This document shows positions 26,401 to 39,600 of a stretch of 64,000 nucleotides of DNA, piece after piece. Numbering within the stretch: position 1 is the stretch's first letter; every line of letters starts with the position of its first letter. A program made the position numbers and the translations under genes. This DNA comes from Sordaria brevicollis. Lineage: Eukaryota; Ascomycota; Sordariomycetes; Sordariales; Sordariaceae. Location of the stretch: NCBI GenBank assembly GCA_033439795.1, contig JAUTDP010000007.1, positions 2,356,001 to 2,420,000 of the forward strand. The letters run 5' to 3'. The notes under the pieces were generated by a model that saw only the letters and a list, made by a program, of their open reading frames with translations, was not told the DNA's origin and did no database searches.

Positions 26401-28400
26401 ATTTATATCCTTCTTTTTAATTAAGATACTTCGTAATCGTACCCTATCGACGTTTTATAAATATTTAAATACTTAGGGACTAAAGTAATTAAATTAATAA
26501 TACTATATTTTAACGGTTTAAATCGACGATTTCTTCGTATAGGAATTAACTTAATATCGCCGCATTATAAATACTAATTTAATAAATAATATAAATAAAT
26601 ATTTTAGGACCGTTTAATTAAAAATAATATTTAAAGAATAAAAGAATAATCCGTTAATTTTCTTTAAATAATTATTTAGAAATCGATAATTCTAATAAAA
26701 ACTTTACCTTTATAGTAGGAAGAGGGAAACGAAATTAATAGCGAAGCTAAGGCAAAATACGACCTTTTTCAATTATAATTTTAAATTACTTTTCTTACTT
26801 TTAATAATAATATTAATTTCCTTAAAACTTTAAATCTCAATATAGGAATCACTTATTTATAAATAATTATCTAAATTAATATAATAAAAATAATAAAAAT
26901 AAATAATCTTATTAAATATATAAAAAAAGTTCCCTAAGTTTAGAATAATTGAATTTTTGAAGGGATATTCTTTTCGTTTATTTCCGTTACCGATTTAGAA
27001 AATTACCCTATATTCCTCCTTAAGGAATTACGTAAATTTAAACTTTACCGTTTTAATAGCCTTCTCCTTAATAGCCTTAATTTTCTTAATTAAATTAATA
27101 TCCTTCGTAATATTAATTTTAACGGCTTGTATAATAGAAGGATATAGTTTAAAAATTTTAAATTTAACGTTTAGATTTACGTATTAATATTCTTTAAGAA
27201 AATAAAGTCCTTTTTCGTATATTTTATATATAGGGAGCTCTTTACCTTTACCCTTTTTATTTTTCGAATTTTATTTCTTATATACATTTTTAGAATTATC
27301 CGACGTTTATTTTCATTTACCTATATTACTTTTAAATTTTTTATTTTTATTTTATTAATAAGCGTCCCTATTATTAATTTTTTAATAATTATTAATTTTA
27401 TTATCGTTATTAACGCGATAATAAATCTAACCGTCGATTTTAATAGTAAACGCCCTACGATTATTTTTATCCGCAGGGGTTATAATACTATAACGATTAT
27501 TTATACCCTACCTTTTAAAATCTTTGTATATTTCTATATACTTTAAAATATTATTTTCCATTTTATCGTTAAATTTCTATATTATATTAATATAATTAAA
27601 TCGAACGATTTTAATAGTAGCGCAGAAGTCGTTATATTAGGATATAGCATTTATATATTCCCTAACTCCTTTAATAATATTATTATTTATAATTATAGTT
27701 TAATTTTAGAATTAAATATTAAAATTAATCGGTTCCTTTCGAAGGATTATAATATTATCGGTATAAACCTTATAAGTATTAACGAACTTATTAGTAATAT
27801 TATATTGGGTTCCTTATTTAAAGAAATTATATTAAATTTAAATATCCTATTCTTCCTTTATAGCCGAGCTTTAAAATCCGTAATTAATTAAAAATCTTAT
27901 TTAAACTTTTATAACCTTATCCCCAATTTCGAATTTTAACTAATCCTTCTTTTTATCGGGGTAAATAACCTTAGTATTATAATAGAATTGGAGATTACTT
28001 AAATCTTTTTCGGTAAGGATTTTATCGATTAGGATATTATTTTAATAACGGTAAGGAATTTCGACGGTCTTTCTAACCTTATTTATTATAATACAAAGGA
28101 GACCGGTTTTAAAAAAACGTAATTCTTTATTAACTATTTTAATACGGAGTTTAGCAATTGGTTTAAGAGGGAAATTACCGGGTTTAGGGTAAAGAAGCTC
28201 GCAGGGTACGTCGATTTCGCCTAGGAGCTAAACTTTAATAATATTAAAATCGTATTTAATTTATAATATTTTCTCTTAATAGACTTAATTATCGCTATTA
28301 GTAAGGAAGGGGTTATTATTAATTATTTTATTAATTTATTTTGAAGAAGATATTATAATAGTAATAATAGTATTATTATTATTATCGGTATTAATAGTAA
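23500..28400 (-). pseudogene. RIP-inactivated gag-pol of copia element 1
   Basis: Only the RT active-site box (24394-24408, complement) and short stretches around it can be read. Stops are frequent and fall mainly where Gln or Trp codons would be (TAA/TAG from CAA/CAG/TGG). Gag, protease and integrase boundaries cannot be set by eye. The limits given are approximate. Confidence 0.65.
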
Positions 28401-28421
28401 TAAGTATATTAGACTATTAAT

Positions 28422-28606
28422 TATTAAATTATATAGACCGGATTGATTGATTCTGTATATTTGTATGTAATTGTGGAGAATAGGATTCTGGAGCTCTGGT
28501 CGGGGGAGCTGGGGGTATCCCTTATTTGCTAAGACCTTCTGGGTGGCTGGTAGTGCTGACCAGCTGTATACTGTTTTGGCCCAGAATACCACCCTGGAAT
28601 CTGATA
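28422..28606 (-). repeat. 5' LTR of copia element 1
   Basis: Direct copy of 23078-23262. Its outer half is nearly free of RIP-type changes, while its inner end is converted to AT. Confidence 0.88.
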
Positions 28607-28680
28607 GGAGATTTGGCCGTTCTGGGTAAGGTTCGTAATCAGCCATGATGGCATCGCTTGATGCTGCTGTCTCACCCAGA

Positions 28681-28696
28681 CACACACACACACACA
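28681..28696. repeat. (CA)8 microsatellite
   Basis: Eight perfect CA units, 70 bp beyond the target duplication of copia element 1. Intact CA dinucleotides show that this flank escaped RIP. Confidence 0.85.
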
Positions 28697-29107
28697 TCCA
28701 GCTTTTTGTTTCTCTCGGCAGGCATTTCTCAACCAGTGACGATGATGATGGAAGTGGTGTCGTCTATGACACGCGGAAACGGCCAAGCACGCAGCAACAA
28801 TGGCATTCTCTTGGAAGGAGTCTTCAGCTTCTTTCTTTGATTTTGCTTTTTTCTAGCCCACGCCGCCAATCACGTCCTGGTTCGGAGGCGAGTTGGGGTG
28901 TGGTGGGGTGGGGAATGGAAGTGGAAGGCATGGAAAGACCGTTGAGAGAGACGAGCGAATAATGGAAGGCAACTTCCCCTTCGACGAGTCCTACGTTGCG
29001 ACTTCTTGTTTTCCACCAATGCGGGGCTCCCCTGGCCCGTTGCAGCTCCCTCTTTCCCTCACAATTGTGCTCACTGCCGCTGCTGGCTCTGGGGGGACGT
29101 TTTGTCA

Positions 29108-29134
29108 TCGTCGTCGTCGTCGTCGTCGTCGTCG
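29108..29134. repeat. (TCG)9 microsatellite
   Basis: Nine perfect TCG units. Confidence 0.9.
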
Positions 29135-29141
29135 CGGCGTG

Positions 29142-29146
<5 letters not shown>

Positions 29147-29186
<40 letters not shown>
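29147..29186. repeat. (CT)20 microsatellite
   Basis: Twenty CT units immediately after the TCG array; together they form an 80-bp simple-repeat block. Confidence 0.9.
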
Positions 29187-29188
<2 letters not shown>

Positions 29189-29468
29189 ACCATGTCACGC
29201 TGTCACGACCTTGTCTCGGTTTTCTTTCTAGCGCGCTTCTCTGGCGTCCTCACAATTTCAGCCCGTCTTCGGGTTGCGTACCATTCGAGTCTAGCGCCTA
29301 GGAGCCAGACCATCCCATCCTCATGCTGATGGTCGATGCTCCATTTCCTATCAAATCCACATTGTCGTTCTTCGTTTTCTCACCCCTCCACCCCGACTCC
29401 ACCCCTCCACCCTTCGTCCAGACTCCTCCGGACCAGTCCTGCTCGGCCAACCCCCCTCCCTCGACAAG

Positions 29469-29487
29469 CGACGACGACGACGACGAC
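29469..29487. repeat. (CGA)6 microsatellite
   Basis: Six CGA units in non-coding DNA. Confidence 0.85.
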
Positions 29488-32142
29488 ACTCCCCCCGACC
29501 CCTCCTTCTCGTGCGTGGGCCAGTCCCGCCAACTGAGCAATGAGATTCCCGCCCCCTTGTCGCATTTCGGTTGATCACCGTCGATCAGCCTGTTCGCCAA
29601 GCGAGACCGGGGTCCCATATCCTTGCCTGTTCCCAAAATGTTCCCCAATCCATGTGGATGGGATCAACACTTGGCTTCTCTGCCTGCCCGCCCGCTGCCG
29701 AGATGGCGGTTGCTGCTGCGGAGGGGCTGCCGCGAGAGCTGCCAGGTGCTGATGTCATGGGCGTATGTATGTACGACACAGTAAGGTACCATACCGCCTC
29801 GTAACATTGAGGTATCGTAACTTTCCTTTGCCGGCCCTGGCCCTCTGCGGCCGCTGACCTGGACGCTCAACAGTTAGCGCTATATTCTACTAACCAGAAA
29901 CTCCTCTCGGGGCCTCCGTGACCTCCCCATGGGCAATGCATTGATTAGCATTGACAGCGTAAGATTACTCCATGGTTCTTTTCAATGGTTTTTCCTGCTA
30001 TCGGCTCCTACTAACTTTTTCCAGACAGCGAACAGTTTTCCGTTCAACAACAGCACGCATGGTCTCGTTGGTTGGGTTGCGCATCAGCCTGGAAGATGCT
30101 TGCGGCTGGTCCCGTCCCGGAAGTGGCGGGACTTTGAATGGTCATGACATCCCAGGGACCGACCGATGATGAGTCGAGCACTTGCATGTCTGCCAAAACT
30201 CGCGATATCAGGGTACAACCTTATCACCGCAACGACTTGATTGCATCACAGCCATCACGTTTCTTTTCAAACACAAGGAGTGCTGGTCACTGGCAAATAC
30301 GAATGAGGCTCGTCTCTTCTTGCCTTCTGTGGCTGTGAACCGTACTCGGGTTTTTATCACATCACCTCGTCCGGCAATGATCTGCGGTGTCACTCCCCTT
30401 TGTATTACGCAGTTGGCTTCACCCGTGAGAGATTCACCCGCATCCTGACTGAGACACTGACAGCGGTTGTCAGAACAGTAGGTTTCCTTTCAGGCCTCTG
30501 AGCCCCCGCCTCGATATTGTATCACTGCCAAACGGCGGCTAAAAGCTTATGCGAGGTTCATAACGCCTTTCATTAGTCTTGACGCCCACTGTTCATGCTG
30601 AGTAACTCGACCTTCCCGCTCTGTCTGTGCAACGGAAACCATGAGACGAGGTCTCAGAGCTATGAAGCCAGGTTCCTCCCCAAACCCGCCAATATTGTGC
30701 GGTGACTCGATTTCTATTGTTTCACCTGTTAGCCACTGACACGACCAACAGAAGTTCAACTATATCCGTAATTTTTTTTATGAATCCTGATCATCACCCA
30801 AATAAAGACTACCGTGGCGATATTCCTTATGACCGGGTTTCAACAAGAAAAGAAAGCGAACCCTGCGTATCTTGGCTATCCGATACACAGACGCCTCCAG
30901 TCGTTCCTGGACACTCTAGCAGTCCGTTCCAGGAGAAGTAAGGTTCGACATCGGACGAAAGTCGAAACGAACCCAAGACCCCACACGATCTGTCCTGCCC
31001 GTGCAGATTATCGAGCCATTGTGCCATCATCGCCGCGCAAGAAAACATGACTTCTGTCCACTCGCAAGTTCCAGGGATTTTGATGGCTTCCCGGGAAGCT
31101 GATTCCCACTCGGTGCGCGGCGCGGATCCAGAGCTCCGTCGCAAGCGGGTGCTGCAGCCTCCATCGAGCCGAAAGGCCGAGACAAGCAACAATGCGGCCG
31201 AGCCAAGAGTGAGAGAGGGCTCCATCTTGTGTCAAGACCGGTGACCCCTGAATCGCGGCCTTTTGATTGCGTCGCGACACACATGTGATGACGGGAGTTC
31301 GTGCTGGCTTCTCACTGCACAAACATTGAGAAGCCGGCAATGGAACATTTCGATGCCACCGAAACCCCGTGCCGACTCGAGTTCACGGAAATTTCCGCTC
31401 GATAAGCTTGATGTTTACGTGATGCGAGTCCGGGTTCTCCCAGAAAGCGTTGCAAACATGTCTGTCGTGTTGAATTAGCGATCTCTCTCCTGGGTTTCTA
31501 TCGATGATGTTCGATAATTACCCAAGCAGAGGCATCCGCAGCGCGCATCGAAGAGGGCATCAGACCGCTTTCGCTTTGCCGTGTTGTACATCTGACTGAC
31601 AGCCTGTCAAAAGTACACCAGACAGTTCGGTCCGAGCGTAGACTACATACAGTACGCCCTGGAGATCATCTCGTTGACCAGCAATCAGGCGCATACATAC
31701 TTGAATGACACGGCGAATGCGTGCGCTATGCGTCCAATATAAAAGACAATTGTTAGAGAGGCCACAAGAAAAGGATCCAGATCGTCAATGATCAACATCT
31801 GGCGGACAGCGCTATAATTATCCTATTCCAGCGCAGAAGCCACACGATGATCCAACCGTTTGGGGGAAGCAGCACGCGGTGGCGCTCCCTCGCTCCTTGG
31901 GGGCATCAGTTGAAACTCGTACACGTCACGTACGTATTGCAACAGCGTTTCTTTCCCCTCTGGTTGTAATTACCATCCAACTTGCGCGTCCAGCTGTCAG
32001 CCATTTCGCTCTTTTCAGTTGGCTGAAACGATGGCTTTCTGCGTGGCGCTGGCGATCATCGACGCTAAGTCCCGCCTGGGATCAGCGCCAACTTTCTTCA
32101 TTGTTACGACACACCCCAGAAGGGCACAATGGGCTGATGGGG

Positions 32143-32592
32143 GAGGCGGGCTAACCACAGACTCATGTTTTCCCTATACCTAGACTACTTAACCTGTTTG
32201 GGTAGGAGTTTCCGGCATTTGATCTATCTTATCGGCCGCTAACATCTTGGCCCAAGATAAAGGCCGGGATTTGTTAGGCCTCAGATAATTTTTCTTGACA
32301 ACTCGTCCAAAAAAAGGGCCGGGAGCCCTCAAATCCTTATAACCAAACTTTGGCTATACCAAACGACAACCTCTTAGAACAGCTGAAGCCTTTGGTCGCT
32401 GAAGCCTTTGGTCGTTGAAGCCTTTGGTCGTTGAACCTACCGAGATTTTGGTCGTGTAAGTTGGGCATTGGGGCTGCAGCTGATTCCTCCGCTAGAATTT
32501 TTTGTGTGGTGAAAAAATCGAAGAATCTTTTACCCAAACAGGTTAAGTAGTCTAGGTATAGGGAAAACATGAGTCTGTCGTTAGCCCGCCTC
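32143..32592. mobile_element. 450-bp MITE with 62-bp TIRs and 9-bp target duplication
   Basis: Terminal inverted repeats of 62 bp (32143-32204 and 32531-32592) begin GAGGCGGGCTAAC and differ at a single base. Each end is flanked by the perfect 9-bp direct repeat CTGATGGGG (32134-32142 and 32593-32601). The element has no coding capacity, so it must be moved by an autonomous relative. A 9-bp duplication fits Mutator-like transposases. Near-identical TIRs and the lack of RIP-type decay suggest a fairly recent insertion, or protection by its small size. Its TIRs are unlike those of the nearby MULE (32984-46002), so that element is not an obvious source. Confidence 0.88.
32382..32435. repeat. 16-bp tandem repeat inside the MITE
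   Basis: Three copies of GYTGAAGCCTTTGGTC plus a partial fourth. Confidence 0.85.
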
Positions 32593-32983
32593 CTGATGGG
32601 GTTCTCGATACTAGCATTTTTCGTTGCTTTTCTTCGATGCCCTTGCTTGCCTGCCCGTCGTGCCGTCTTTGACAGGTCGGCGGTTACGGTAACAGTCATC
32701 GATTGTTGCCGTCTTTCTTCGATACACTTGTCTCCAATTGGAATTCGAGACGGCGATGACGAGCCAAGATGTCTCAATATCAGTCTGTTCTTTCACCGAA
32801 CAAGACGGGCGAGACAATAACGGCGGTGGCGAAGATGACGACGACGACAGTGACGATATAACACATAGGTAAGCAACTACAGTTGTGCGAGACGGCTGGA
32901 CAAATTGAAGCAACAAAGTGAGACATATCTCTCGAAGCCAAGTTTTCAAGCGCACGATTACCTCTTCCTAGCCGGGAGTGTGC
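32593..32983. other. Short gene-free spacer between MITE and MULE
   Basis: Normal-composition DNA of about 390 bp. A minus-strand frame runs through it and into the MULE terminal repeat, but no family is recognised. Confidence 0.4.
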
Positions 32984-33038
32984 ATCCAGGTCCGCGTAAC
33001 TCCCTCCAAAGTCTATTTTAGGCAATTTGCCGTACTAC
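32984..33038 (+). repeat. Left TIR of the MULE
   Basis: Matches the reverse complement of 45948-46002 with about five mismatches, all transitions. Confidence 0.85.
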
Positions 33039-33779
33039 TATTAGCTACCGTATAGATGTAAAAGTGACTTTTTTACAAGCGTTAGAAGTTATAGTCTATC
33101 CTAATTGTAAGCGCGTACTAATAATTTTCGTTACGTATCCGCGGCCTATACTCTTTGTATATATATCGCATTCAATTCGTCCTATATCCGTAGTAGTAAT
33201 ATTGTATATCGTTTATATAATTTGTAACTAATATTTTAAAAGTTATAAACTTTAATATAATTCTATAAATATAATTTTATAAATTTTTACGACAATTGTA
33301 AAAATAGGTAAATTAATTACGTATTATTATTAATTTGCCGTAAATTAATATATAAATATTATAAATATTTTTACTTTTCTTTTTTATAAACCGTTATTTA
33401 CTATTCTTTTTTATAAACCGTTATTAGTATATATTAAGGTATAACCTTTAATACTCCCGGATTATAATATTATTTACTTATAGGATATTTAGAAGTAATA
33501 ATATAATACCTCCTTTTAATTTTAGGAGGTTAATTCGCTATTAATACCTTTTATTCTTAAGCTTTTATTTTTATTTTTTACGTAAGTATTAAAAAAGCGA
33601 AAATAATTACTATTTCCTTTATTAAAATTAAAATCTATTTTTTTATTCCTTCTTTCTTCGCTAGTACCTCCTTTTTTATTACTATTCCCCCCTTCCTTAC
33701 TAATACCTCCTTTTTTATTATTTAATAGGGGAAATAATAGGGGAGATAATAATAAGGATAATAATAAGGATAATAATAA

Positions 33780-35560
33780 ACCTTTTAAAATTGTATTATA
33801 GGGTAACCGCTGTAAATAATATAATTGTAAGCTTGTAAGAGGAAAAAAGGTTATTCCGGGGTTATTAAATAGCAGTCTTTATATTTTAGAACGGATAATT
33901 ATTATTTGCGAACGGTATTTTATAGTAAATAATCCGTTCGAGGTAATTAAAATTGATTTTAAGTATAATTAGCGTTGGGTTTTATACTTTTAGAATAAAA
34001 GGGATAGGTTAAAAAGGTTTAAATTTGGTAGGTAAGAACGTTATTATTATCGTTTATATTAAAATAAGTTAAATAATAGTAGTAGAATTAGTAAAACTTC
34101 GAAGCCTTTGCATATATTTAGTAAATGCCTTACAAATCTTTAAATAAAGGAAATTTTAGAAGAAATTTATAGAATTACTATTATTAATAATTATATTTAT
34201 AAAATATTAGAATATAATTAAATTAAATTATTAATAGTTATTTAAAAATATATTATTTTTTTATTGGAAATTAGGTACGTTCCTACTATAGTAGAGCGTA
34301 TAGTTCTTGGGCGAAAGAACGCTCTTATTAAAAAATTTCGAATAGAGAATTACGGTAGTCGATAATTTAATACCCAAAAGATTAGGAATTTAAAACGGCG
34401 GTTGGGTATAATAATAAAACCGGTGCGAAAAGTTTTAAAAAAAAATAACCTAATTAATGAAATTCTTAAAGCCAAAAGCCTTTTTAACGAATTATTAAAA
34501 AAGATTACTGATAAAGAGTAACGGTGGAAAAATTGTAAAGTTATAATAATAAAAAATAATTTTAATTTAATAAAGAAAAAAAAAAAGGAATTAGTTAGTA
34601 AATTTATATTTATAAAATAGTCTAATATAAATTTACTATATAAATAAGGAGGTATTACTATTATAAATATAACGTATAAAATTAATCGTTATAGTTTTTA
34701 CCTATTTACGATTATAGTACGAAATAAGTACGGTTCGTAACTCCTTTCTACGTTCTTTTATACCTCTATACTTAATATTAAAATTATTAAAGTATATTTA
34801 CGTACTTTAATTGAATAATATAGTAATCTTAATAATTAAGCGTTAAAATATATAATAATAAACGATTTAGCGGCCGAATAATTAATTATATATAATATTT
34901 TTATTAGGGATAGAATTACTACTATTTAATATTTATTATATAGAAAATACTTTTAGAGTTTATTGTATAGGAATATTTAAAATAATAAATTATATTTGGA
35001 AGTTATAAATATTATACTCTATTGTAAATTAATCGAAGAGAAATATTTTATATTTATTAATAAAGTTATTTCTTACGCTACTATTTATTAAATAAATTAT
35101 ATTCGGAAGTATTGGAGAATAGAAATTAAATATTGGGTATACTAATTTAAATATAATATCCTTTTACTTCTTTAAATTAATATTACGAATATAATTAAAT
35201 CTTAGTATAGTTATTTTAAAATTAAGAACGCTACGAAAAAGGATATAGTAAGTATTTATAATTTAAAAAGCAATCTTATTATTATTATTAATAGGTTGGA
35301 AGACTATAGTTATTTCGCTAATAAACGGAAAATCCGTAGTAAGCACTATTGTAGACCTTTTGTATATAAATTTCTTAATTATAGTTTTAAAAAATTGCTA
35401 ATCCGTATATAGATAATAATTTTTCGTTAATTATATTTTATTTAAAAATAGTTAAATATATTTAAAAATATTTAAGAAGGTTATATAGTAATATTTAATT
35501 GGGAAGTAATATATTAATAGGATAATTAACGGTAAGTTTTTTCTACTATTTTATTGCGAA
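33780..35560 (+). pseudogene. RIP-inactivated MULE transposase
   Basis: On the plus strand, long stretches read as protein interrupted mainly by TAA/TAG at expected Gln/Trp sites. The most diagnostic part, about 34685-34960, gives NRYSFYLFTIIVRNKYGS, then FFYTS, then ALKYIIINDLAAE, then YLLYRKYF. This is the pattern of the MULE transposase domain: a substrate-like start, the 'DDSAAEQ' Asp region, then the Cys/His 'LCRKH' box, here with His and Cys turned to Tyr. Upstream sequence (33.8-34.5 kb) also reads as coding. Boundaries are approximate and no functional product is possible. Confidence 0.7.
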
Positions 35561-36315
35561 TAAAATATTTATTAATATATATATATTTAATAATTATAAT
35601 ATTAATATAGTAAATGAGGTTGAATTTCCTAAGTATAAACCTTAAAATAATAATTATTTCGAGTTAGATTATAAATTATTGAGAAATATTAATAATAATT
35701 AGGTAAAAGTAAATAATTAATTTATTAATATACTTTAATATAAATGCAAATAGTTTTCGGTATAGTAATTTCTATGTATTTATATTTAGTATTACTATTT
35801 TATATTTAATTTATTATTATTAATCTACTTTATTTAATTAGTTAATTTATAGGTATAATATAGCTTTAAAGTATATAAATAGATTAAAAAGCTTTTTAAA
35901 AGTGCTTTTAATTCTATTATTAGTATACTATTAAAATAAAAGCTATAAGTTCGAAAGATTAATAAGCGGTTAAATGAGAATATTTACCGTATTAGGGATA
36001 CGGTTATAATTCGTAGAAGAATAATAGAGGAAATAGATTACTAATTTCAAATTTTTATTAATAAGGTAAAAGTAAATATAAATATTATATTTACTATAAA
36101 CCTAGATAATTTAATATAATAGAGGGAAGAGGTTTTAGAGGAAGAAAGTTAGGTAGAATATATAATTTAATAATCCTTTGATATTTTATAGTATATATTT
36201 TAATATTTTATTCGAATTAAAATTTAATATTCTAACTATTTTTCTAAGGCTACCCCCTTTAATATTTGACTAAAATATAATTTTATATAATACCCTATAA
36301 AAATTTCCTTATAAC

Positions 36316-36610
36316 TATCACAGGCTTAGCCTAGTAACTGCACGTAACTTAGTTACGTACCTGTGCTAAGGTTGTAATTACTATTAAAATAATTACAACC
36401 TTACTCGGCTAGCCCGCCGCCGCGGTCGTACAACGATACGGTCGCGGTCCCGGTTATATAACTACGCGCGCCCTACGCGCGTATAGTCTATACGCTATAC
36501 CCTTATAAAGGTAGCTACCCGCGTATAATTTCGCTCCCTTTCCTCTTTTCTTTCTTCGTATAATATTATATATCCTATTCTACTTACTTTAGTCGTATTT
36601 ACTTATAATA
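36316..36610 (+). repeat. 5' LTR of the gypsy element
   Basis: 295 bp. More RIP-converted than its partner at several sites, but keeps a GC-rich core (cggtcgcggtcccgg). Confidence 0.88.
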
Positions 36611-36699
36611 ATATATTATACTTTATTATTGCGTTTATAGCGTATAATTTTCGATTATTTAAACGTATTAGGATCGCTTTATTCGTAAATCGTTAAATT

Positions 36700-39600
36700 T
36701 AATATTCTCTCTTTTTTTTAATAATTAGGGTAATTTCCTTCATTATAATAACTTCGACCGTTAATTATTTATTAAAGCCGTATCCCTTTATTTAAAAAAT
36801 AAAAGTGGCTTTCTTTTTATCTAGTAGATAAAGGTAAGCGCCGCGTTTCTTTTTCTCTTTCTATTTTTAAAATTATTTTATAAATTATAAACCTTTTCCC
36901 CGCTCGTTAATATTTAATATAAGTAATAATAGCGATCCTACGTACTTTTTAAGAAGCGATGACGAATTCCCTACGATTTTTTATTCTTTAAATATTAATA
37001 AATTATTTATAATAAATAATTTATTTATTTATAATATTAATATTTATATTATTACCCTATACGAATTTCCTATCTTTTATAGTATTAATAATTTTATTAC
37101 CGCTATCGAAGAAGACGAGGATAAGGAAGCGGTCCCCGAAGATTATTTATTTAGTATTAATATTATTACCGGATACTTTATTTTCCGTTCGATTATTATA
37201 TTTATTACCCGTATTTACGTTAAAATTCTATTTATTATTAAAGATTACTGCGAAGAGGTATTTATTAACCGTTATATTATTAATAACGTTTAAAATATAT
37301 TCGACGACGTAAATTTTAAATATTATTAATTTATTATTAAGTACTAATCCTTTAAAGCTAATAAATTTATTATTAATAAACGTAATAATACCCTTCGCAA
37401 TATTATTTCGAAATTTACGACTTAATTTAATACGAATATTACGGACGAAATTATTAATATTAATATTATATCCGGCTATTATTAAATTATTAATAACCTT
37501 CCTATTTTTATAGGAAAGGAATTTGGCGGCGCCGTTACCCGTTACGAAATTTTCGCTATTTAGCGTTTTTATATCCAATTTTAATAGAAAATCGATACCT
37601 TCCTCTACCTTAATAAGGGTATTAAAATTATTAAAATAATTATATTTTTAAGCTTTAAAATCCTATTTAATATCCGTAAAGAGTTTTAAATTATTTAGAA
37701 TAATAAGCCCGAAGATATTTAACGTTAAAAGATTAAAAAGGAATTTATAAATTATTTAATTAAACGTTTTAAAAATATTAATTTAATTAACGACGTTAAC
37801 CGCCGTTTCGAGGAATATTATATAAAGAACCGCCCTTTTATTAAATTTAAATAAAAATTTACTAATCTTTATAATTTAGTCGGTTATAACGACGTTATAA
37901 AAATTTATTACTTTCGTAATAAAATTAATAAACGTTTTCGTAACGGTTTTACTTATTATAACCCCCCGGCCGCTAACGATTTTTATATTTAATTCGATTT
38001 ATATCGTATTATTACTACTAATTTCGAAGATGCCGACTACCGTTAAAAAATAATCAATTACGCCCTTAATTTATTTATTATTAATATTACCCCCGTTATT
38101 AATTTTAATTCTACCTTTCGTATTAATCCTAATAACATTCCCGTTAATTAAAGTAGTAATAAAATAAATTTAAACGCTATTAACCTAATTATATTTATTT
38201 ATAAAAATATTTTCAATTAATATATACGTAAGGGTTTTTACCGCTATTATAATTAGAAAGGTTATATTAACTATAATTATACCAATTCGATAAATTATAA
38301 CGATAAAGGCCGCTAAAATAATAAGGGTAAGGGTAATAAAAAGAAGAAGAAATATAATTAAAGTTAATAAATTAAAGTCTACGCCACTAACGCTATTCCG
38401 GCCGCTTTTACCGCCCCCGCCGCTTTAACCGCTAAAAATAAGGAATATTATAACGTTCTAGAAAACGAATAACCTTTATATTTAATTACGTATAGAAGCT
38501 TTAATAATTATTATAATTTTTAATTAAAAAGGATAAAATTTTAAATTCCCTAGAATTAAAAGGTTTAAAGGAAATACGGATTTAATTTTTAAATAATTTT
38601 ATTACCCTAAATTTAATATTCTTTTTTTCTTACGTAATAACCGGCTCGTATAAAAATTATTATATTATTTTCGTTAATAATAAATATTTTACGTTCGCTT
38701 TTATCGACCGTTCTTTTATAATAAAAAATAACCTTCCGCGTTTTAAATTTTAATACTTAAAGAAGCTAATTTTGGCTAATAGTATAATTAAAAGTATTAT
38801 TTCTAAAGGGGTAAAAACTAAATTCCGTATCGGATTTTATAATAAAATTATTACCTTCTTAATATACGATATTTCCCTTAAATACCCTATAATTTTAGGC
38901 TTCCTATAAATATAGTTCTATAAACCCGAAATTAATTACAATACGTATAATATATAATTTAAATATTACTATAATCGTTACTTTGCTATAAATTTATTTA
39001 ACGAATTAATTACAATATTACGCGCTATTTTTAATAACGTTATAATCGCCGTTATTAAAGTTTCCCTTAAATTTACTTTAATAATAATCCCTCTTTAAAA
39101 GAATACGCCGGCTTTTAAAACTATTTTCTTAATTATAATATAAGAACTAACCCCGATAATTATATTTACAGCCATTTTTAAAACGAAGTCCGCTCTTTAA
39201 ACGAAGAAATTTATTCTTTAGAAGAAGCCCGCTCCTTAAACCAACCCTACTCTTATTTACAATTTACCCATTCTTAAACCTTCTTAACCTTTTATTTATT
39301 ATAATACCGTTCCGCTTAAAACTTTAATTATTAATTAAATTAATATTAAAATTTAAAGTATTTTAAAAATAATTATTCTTTTCGTTAAATTTAAAAGCCT
39401 TATAATTTACGAACTTTATATTAAATTAAACGGTCGGCGTATATTAACCGGTACGCGTCGCGAATATAATCCCCGTTCGTTTAAAATAGTAAATAACCTA
39501 TTAAATTTAAAGGATATTAAGGAATTTAACGCTACTACGTTTAATTTCTTATATAAAAGGAATAATTTATAATTTATAATTACGATATATACGGAGTTCG

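Larger units (their letters stand above)
23078..28606 (-). mobile_element. Ty1/copia-like LTR retrotransposon 1, RIP-degraded
   Basis: A complete 5529-bp insertion. Two direct 185-bp repeats (23078-23262, 28422-28606) are flanked by the 5-bp target duplication GGAGA (23073-23077, 28607-28611). The ends fit original TG...CA termini changed by RIP (right copy TA...TA). Minus orientation rests on two facts. Just inside the left LTR the complement reads AAGGGGGTA, a polypurine tract. The complement of 24394-24408 reads YVNNI, the RT box YVDDI after G-to-A change, with plausible RT sequence on both sides (FILYY before, VFIYLKEYED after). RT lies near the 3' end, as in copia order. All frames are broken, so the element is dead. 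Confidence 0.88.
28607..32142. other. Gene-free, microsatellite-rich interval
   Basis: About 3.5 kb of normal composition. Predicted frames near 28.6-29.7 kb are translations of simple repeats. No conserved domain or splice chain is seen in 29.7-32.1 kb. Confidence 0.5.

Noticed and set aside
28645..29648. Several overlapping frames of about 100 codons
   Set aside because: Their translations are mostly microsatellites (CA, TCG, CT, CGA repeats).
37228..37578. 116-codon minus-strand frame
   Set aside because: Antisense to the gypsy gag region; an accident of Asn/Ile-rich AT sequence.
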